From: Planctomycetota bacterium
GTDB taxonomy: Bacteria; Planctomycetota; Phycisphaerae; UBA1845; UTPLA1
DNA length: 5,914 nucleotides
NCBI GenBank assembly: GCA_027295245.1
Contig: JAPULF010000242.1
Coordinates: 1 to 5,914 of the forward strand
Reading direction: 5' to 3'
In this document: positions 5,808 to 5,914 of the stretch, in pieces
How the letters are laid out: every line of letters begins with the position of its first letter
Position numbering within the stretch: the stretch's first letter is position 1
Made by a program: the position numbers and the translations under genes
Notes under the pieces: generated by a model
Told to the model about the DNA's origin: nothing
The model's input: only the letters and a program-made list of their open reading frames with translations
The model's database searches: none

Positions 5808-5914
5808 ATGCGCCGCTACGTCACTCGGATGATCCGGCGTTTTACAGACTGGCGTCGGTATTGCGCTTTGCTGGCCGTCATTTTTCTGGTGCGGGGCATC
5901 TTCTATCTTTCCGT
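5808..5914 (+). CDS. N-terminus of a membrane protein, truncated by window end (possible second GT-C enzyme)
   Basis: An ATG at 5808 opens a frame that runs to the window end (35 complete codons). It reads MRRYVTRMIRRFTDWRRY, then a hydrophobic segment CALLAVIFLVRGIFYLS. Many arginines before a first membrane helix fit a positive-inside N-terminus of a polytopic protein. An Arg near the end of the first helix followed by aromatic residues resembles the first helix of GT39/ArnT-like GT-C proteins, but the diagnostic acidic loop lies beyond the window, so this is only a suggestion. An in-frame TGA at 5790-5792 limits the start to 5808 or the ATG at 5829. The Shine-Dalgarno signal is weak. The gene lies 45 bases after the propeller gene on the same strand. 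Confidence 0.55.
   Translation, partial: MRRYVTRMIRRFTDWRRYCALLAVIFLVRGIFYLS

Noticed and set aside
1..5914. CRISPR array, insertion sequence, tRNA or phage features
   Set aside because: I saw no regularly spaced repeats, no transposase or integrase motif and no cloverleaf-like sequence on either strand.

Overview
The window is GC-rich bacterial DNA. It holds three complete protein genes and one partial gene at each edge. Gene content (a lipid-linked-sugar type GT2, GT-C membrane glycosyltransferases, an ABC1/UbiB kinase, an exported glucose/sorbosone-dehydrogenase-like propeller) and the loose, long intergenic spacing would fit a Planctomycetota/PVC-type or other environmental Gram-negative genome. 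That assignment is a low-confidence impression: there is no rRNA or marker gene to test it. I saw no tRNA or rRNA gene, CRISPR array, transposase or attachment site.

Layout, left to right. (1) The C-terminal 44 codons of a family 2 glycosyltransferase lie on the + strand (1-135). (2) A short convergent intergenic region (136-243) carries two terminator-like hairpins. (3) On the - strand, a 567-aa ABC1/UbiB atypical kinase (4021 to 2318) is followed after 49 bases by a 674-aa polytopic GT-C-type glycosyltransferase (2268 to 244); these are probably cotranscribed. (4) A 451-base divergent intergenic region (4022-4472) is rich in inverted repeats, including one perfect 10+10 palindrome. (5) On the + strand, a 429-aa secreted or lipid-anchored six-bladed-propeller protein of the glucose/sorbosone dehydrogenase (GSDH) type (4473-5762) is followed 45 bases later by the start of a membrane protein (5808 to the window end).

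How the genes may work together. DPM1-like GT2 enzymes commonly charge a polyprenyl phosphate with a sugar, and GT-C enzymes use such lipid-linked sugars on the far side of the membrane. The GT2 tail and the GT-C gene therefore suggest an envelope or extracellular glycosylation locus. The UbiB-family kinase normally works on isoprenoid lipid (quinone) metabolism, and no quinone gene is visible here. Its pairing with a GT-C gene suggests, as inference only, a role around polyprenyl lipids. The propeller protein keeps the GSDH scaffold but lacks the catalytic-histidine motif, so it may be a non-catalytic or altered-function exported propeller.

I did not find a convincing wholly new system. The points most worth a second look are the degenerate GSDH propeller, the non-consensus KxGQ and A-rich-loop residues of the UbiB protein, the kinase/GT-C gene pair, and the palindrome-dense divergent intergenic region.
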